NCBI GenBank assembly: GCA_000231825.2
Contig: JH720308.1
Coordinates: 882,110-946,109, forward strand
From: Tetrahymena elliotti 4EA
Taxonomy: Eukaryota > Ciliophora > Oligohymenophorea > Hymenostomatida > Tetrahymenidae
Direction: 5' to 3'
DNA length: 64,000 nt
The translations under genes and the position numbers were made by a program. Position 1 is the first letter of the stretch. Each line of letters begins with the position of its first letter. Shown here piece after piece: positions 62,429 through 64,000 of the stretch. The notes below the pieces were generated by a model. The model had not been told where the DNA came from. It did no database searches and saw only the letters and a list, made by a program, of their open reading frames with translations.

Positions 62429-63531
62429 TCAAAAATTTATGTTATTATTTTGCTTATACTTTCCTTATGAGTTTACTGAAGGAGTTACATCTGAAGCTTG
62501 TCTTGACATATATTCAAGTTCATCAAGAGAATGCTATATTTATTCATCTCTATTAGGAGTATCATCAGGAATTAGAGATTACAATAACTTTTCATTGAAA
62601 GATTTCTGAGATAACAAAGCTTTTTTAATTTAAATAAATATTATCCATTTATCATTATAAAAGAAAATTGATATTTCCAGTTTTAATTTATATAAAAGCC
62701 TTAAAAGATCAAAAGAAAAAGAGGGAGAAATATACAAATATGTGCTGTCAGATAAGTTATTCTGACAAGTTATTGAGTGAGTAAGTAAGTGAGTATAAAG
62801 GTGGGTGAAAAAATAATAATTTACCTGTGGAGATATTGTTTTTTACTTTCTTGAGCAATACATACATTCCTTGGTAGAATATAAAACCTTTGAAGATAAA
62901 AATGAGAACTAAAACAATTATCAGAATGAGAGGAAGAATAAATCTGACATCGATAACATTTTGATCATACTAAATAGACTGTAAGATTGTGAGGGTCAAG
63001 AAGCTTAAATTGAAAGCTATATCCCTTTTTATTATAATTTAAATGAGCTTAACTTATTTTTCTAGCTTAAATAAGAATATAAGAGCAAGCAAAAATTACA
63101 TTAAAATGGCTATTTTTATGTGCTTTGTGAGATGAAAATAAATTATATTTGTTTCAAAGATGAGGAAGACTATATAGAGAAAAACCTATTTCATTTTAAA
63201 CAAAAAATTTAAGTTTGTTTTCTTACATTAAGATCATAAACAGTTTTGATCTGATATGATTTTTTTAATTCAAATTCATTATTAATGAAATAAAATGTAA
63301 TAAAAAGGATCATTAAATTACTATGCACATATTTATTATTTTAACAATGTCTATTTCACTATTGATTATTATATTATACAGCTAGTATCCAGTAAAAGCA
63401 AAAGAGATGAATATACAAACTAGTATCAATCCAATTACTAATTTTCTGGTACTTCTGATTTATTTAAAATCAACAATTGCCTTTTAGCTCTTTCTTTTAC
63501 TGAGAGCTATTGAGTCTTTTGGCCGAACCAT
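62429..63531 (-). CDS. Multi-pass membrane protein, 253 residues
   Basis: Four exons (63531-63346, 63250-63227, 63185-62825, 62619-62429) join in phase to 762 nt, with stop TGA 62429-62431. Exon 2 is only 24 nt. A basic N-terminus (MVRPKDSIALSKRKSQK) precedes a first membrane helix (LVIGLILVCIFISFAFTGY). Further hydrophobic helices follow in exon 3 (VFLYIVFLIFE; LLALIFLFKL; ILPLILIIVLVLIFIF), giving about four to six spans. The C-terminal tail is polar and probably cytosolic (IPDDTPNRDEQIQHSLDEL). No family is recognised. The last intron (62620-62824) is 205 nt and contains a GAGT/AAGT repeat. Confidence 0.65.
62775..62794. repeat. GAGT/AAGT tetranucleotide repeat
   Basis: Five tandem GAGT or AAGT units lie in the last intron of the membrane-protein gene, close to its 5' splice site. 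Confidence 0.65.
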
Positions 63532-64000
63532 GCTTAAACTTAATTCAAAATGAGATAATAAATATCTAGATGCTTTATCAAAGCTAGGTAACTGTGCTTT
63601 TAATAATTTTAAAACCTTTAAAAAATGACTTAAATTTATAGTCTACTATTTTTTAATATTTTATCTTTTAATCTTGAATGGTATCTATCAAATTTTCTAT
63701 TTTTTGTCAATATATATTTTCTTTATAATTAATAATGTCAAATCCTAAAATACTAAAATAATTCCCTCTAGTTCCCACCACAGAACATATAATTTTTATG
63801 CAAAATTAAATCATTAAATTTAAAAGTATTTAATATGCTTACATATGTTCACAAAAAGTATAAAATAGCAATTACAGATTAAGTCATAACCATAATAAAT
63901 AAGTTACAGACATCCTCATCGAATATCTAAAACAATTTAATTTAATGTAATTTTCTTAAAATTCACAACTCCATTAACTCCATATAATTAATTTTTCTTA
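63532..64000. other. AT-rich right edge
   Basis: This is the probable promoter of the membrane-protein gene. No other feature is seen before the window ends. Confidence 0.5.

Noticed and set aside
62412..62609. Plus-strand frame of 65 codons
   Set aside because: It is antisense to the last exon of the membrane-protein gene, whose minus-strand reading (IPDDTPNRDEQIQHSLDEL) is clearly more protein-like.

Overview
The window is nuclear DNA of a ciliate, almost certainly the macronuclear genome of a Tetrahymena (T. thermophila or a close relative). It is extremely AT-rich. TAA and TAG are read as glutamine and TGA is the only stop: the histone H3 gene uses TAA at five conserved glutamines, and a standard-code reading breaks nearly every gene into fragments. 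The histone H4 protein matches, as far as I can recall it, the unusual Tetrahymena H4. Introns are short (mostly 34-100 nt), very AT-rich and bounded by GT...AG. I placed exon boundaries by keeping phase across them. Where phase closes exactly and the total length is a multiple of three, I give the exons.

Layout, left to right. Plus strand 1-6214: the end of an importin-alpha-like gene with an IBB-type basic region, then a large many-exon protein of unknown family. 6601-9139: a small gene for mitochondrial ribosomal protein bL35 (minus) diverges from a COMM-domain protein (plus). 9248-28838: a minus-strand run of a coiled-coil protein, a lipin-type phosphatidate phosphatase, a small coiled-coil protein, a pseudokinase-TPR protein and two long Asn/Gln-rich coiled-coil proteins. 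30778-33791: a cyclin (plus). 34523-48518: a second minus-strand run with a 2966-residue Asn/Gln-rich pseudokinase, a 1000-residue coiled-coil protein and a small unknown protein. 50625-52319: an Asn/Gln-rich, probably nuclear protein (plus). 52320-57929 is gene-poor, with a few weak open frames. 57930-58982: the divergent H3/H4 pair around a 330-bp shared promoter. 59133-63531: three minus-strand genes, namely a short candidate, a CFAP97/hemingway-like protein and a multi-pass membrane protein.

No operon logic applies. The functional mix is chromatin (H3, H4), cell cycle (cyclin), nuclear import (importin-alpha-like), lipid synthesis (lipin), mitochondrial translation (bL35m) and probable cilium or cytoskeleton factors (CFAP97-like, coiled-coil giants). 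The least explained elements are the two pseudokinase-TPR giants, the surrounding Asn/Gln-rich coiled-coil proteins, a threefold C-terminal motif in one of them, and two terminal Cys-x3-Cys pairs in another.
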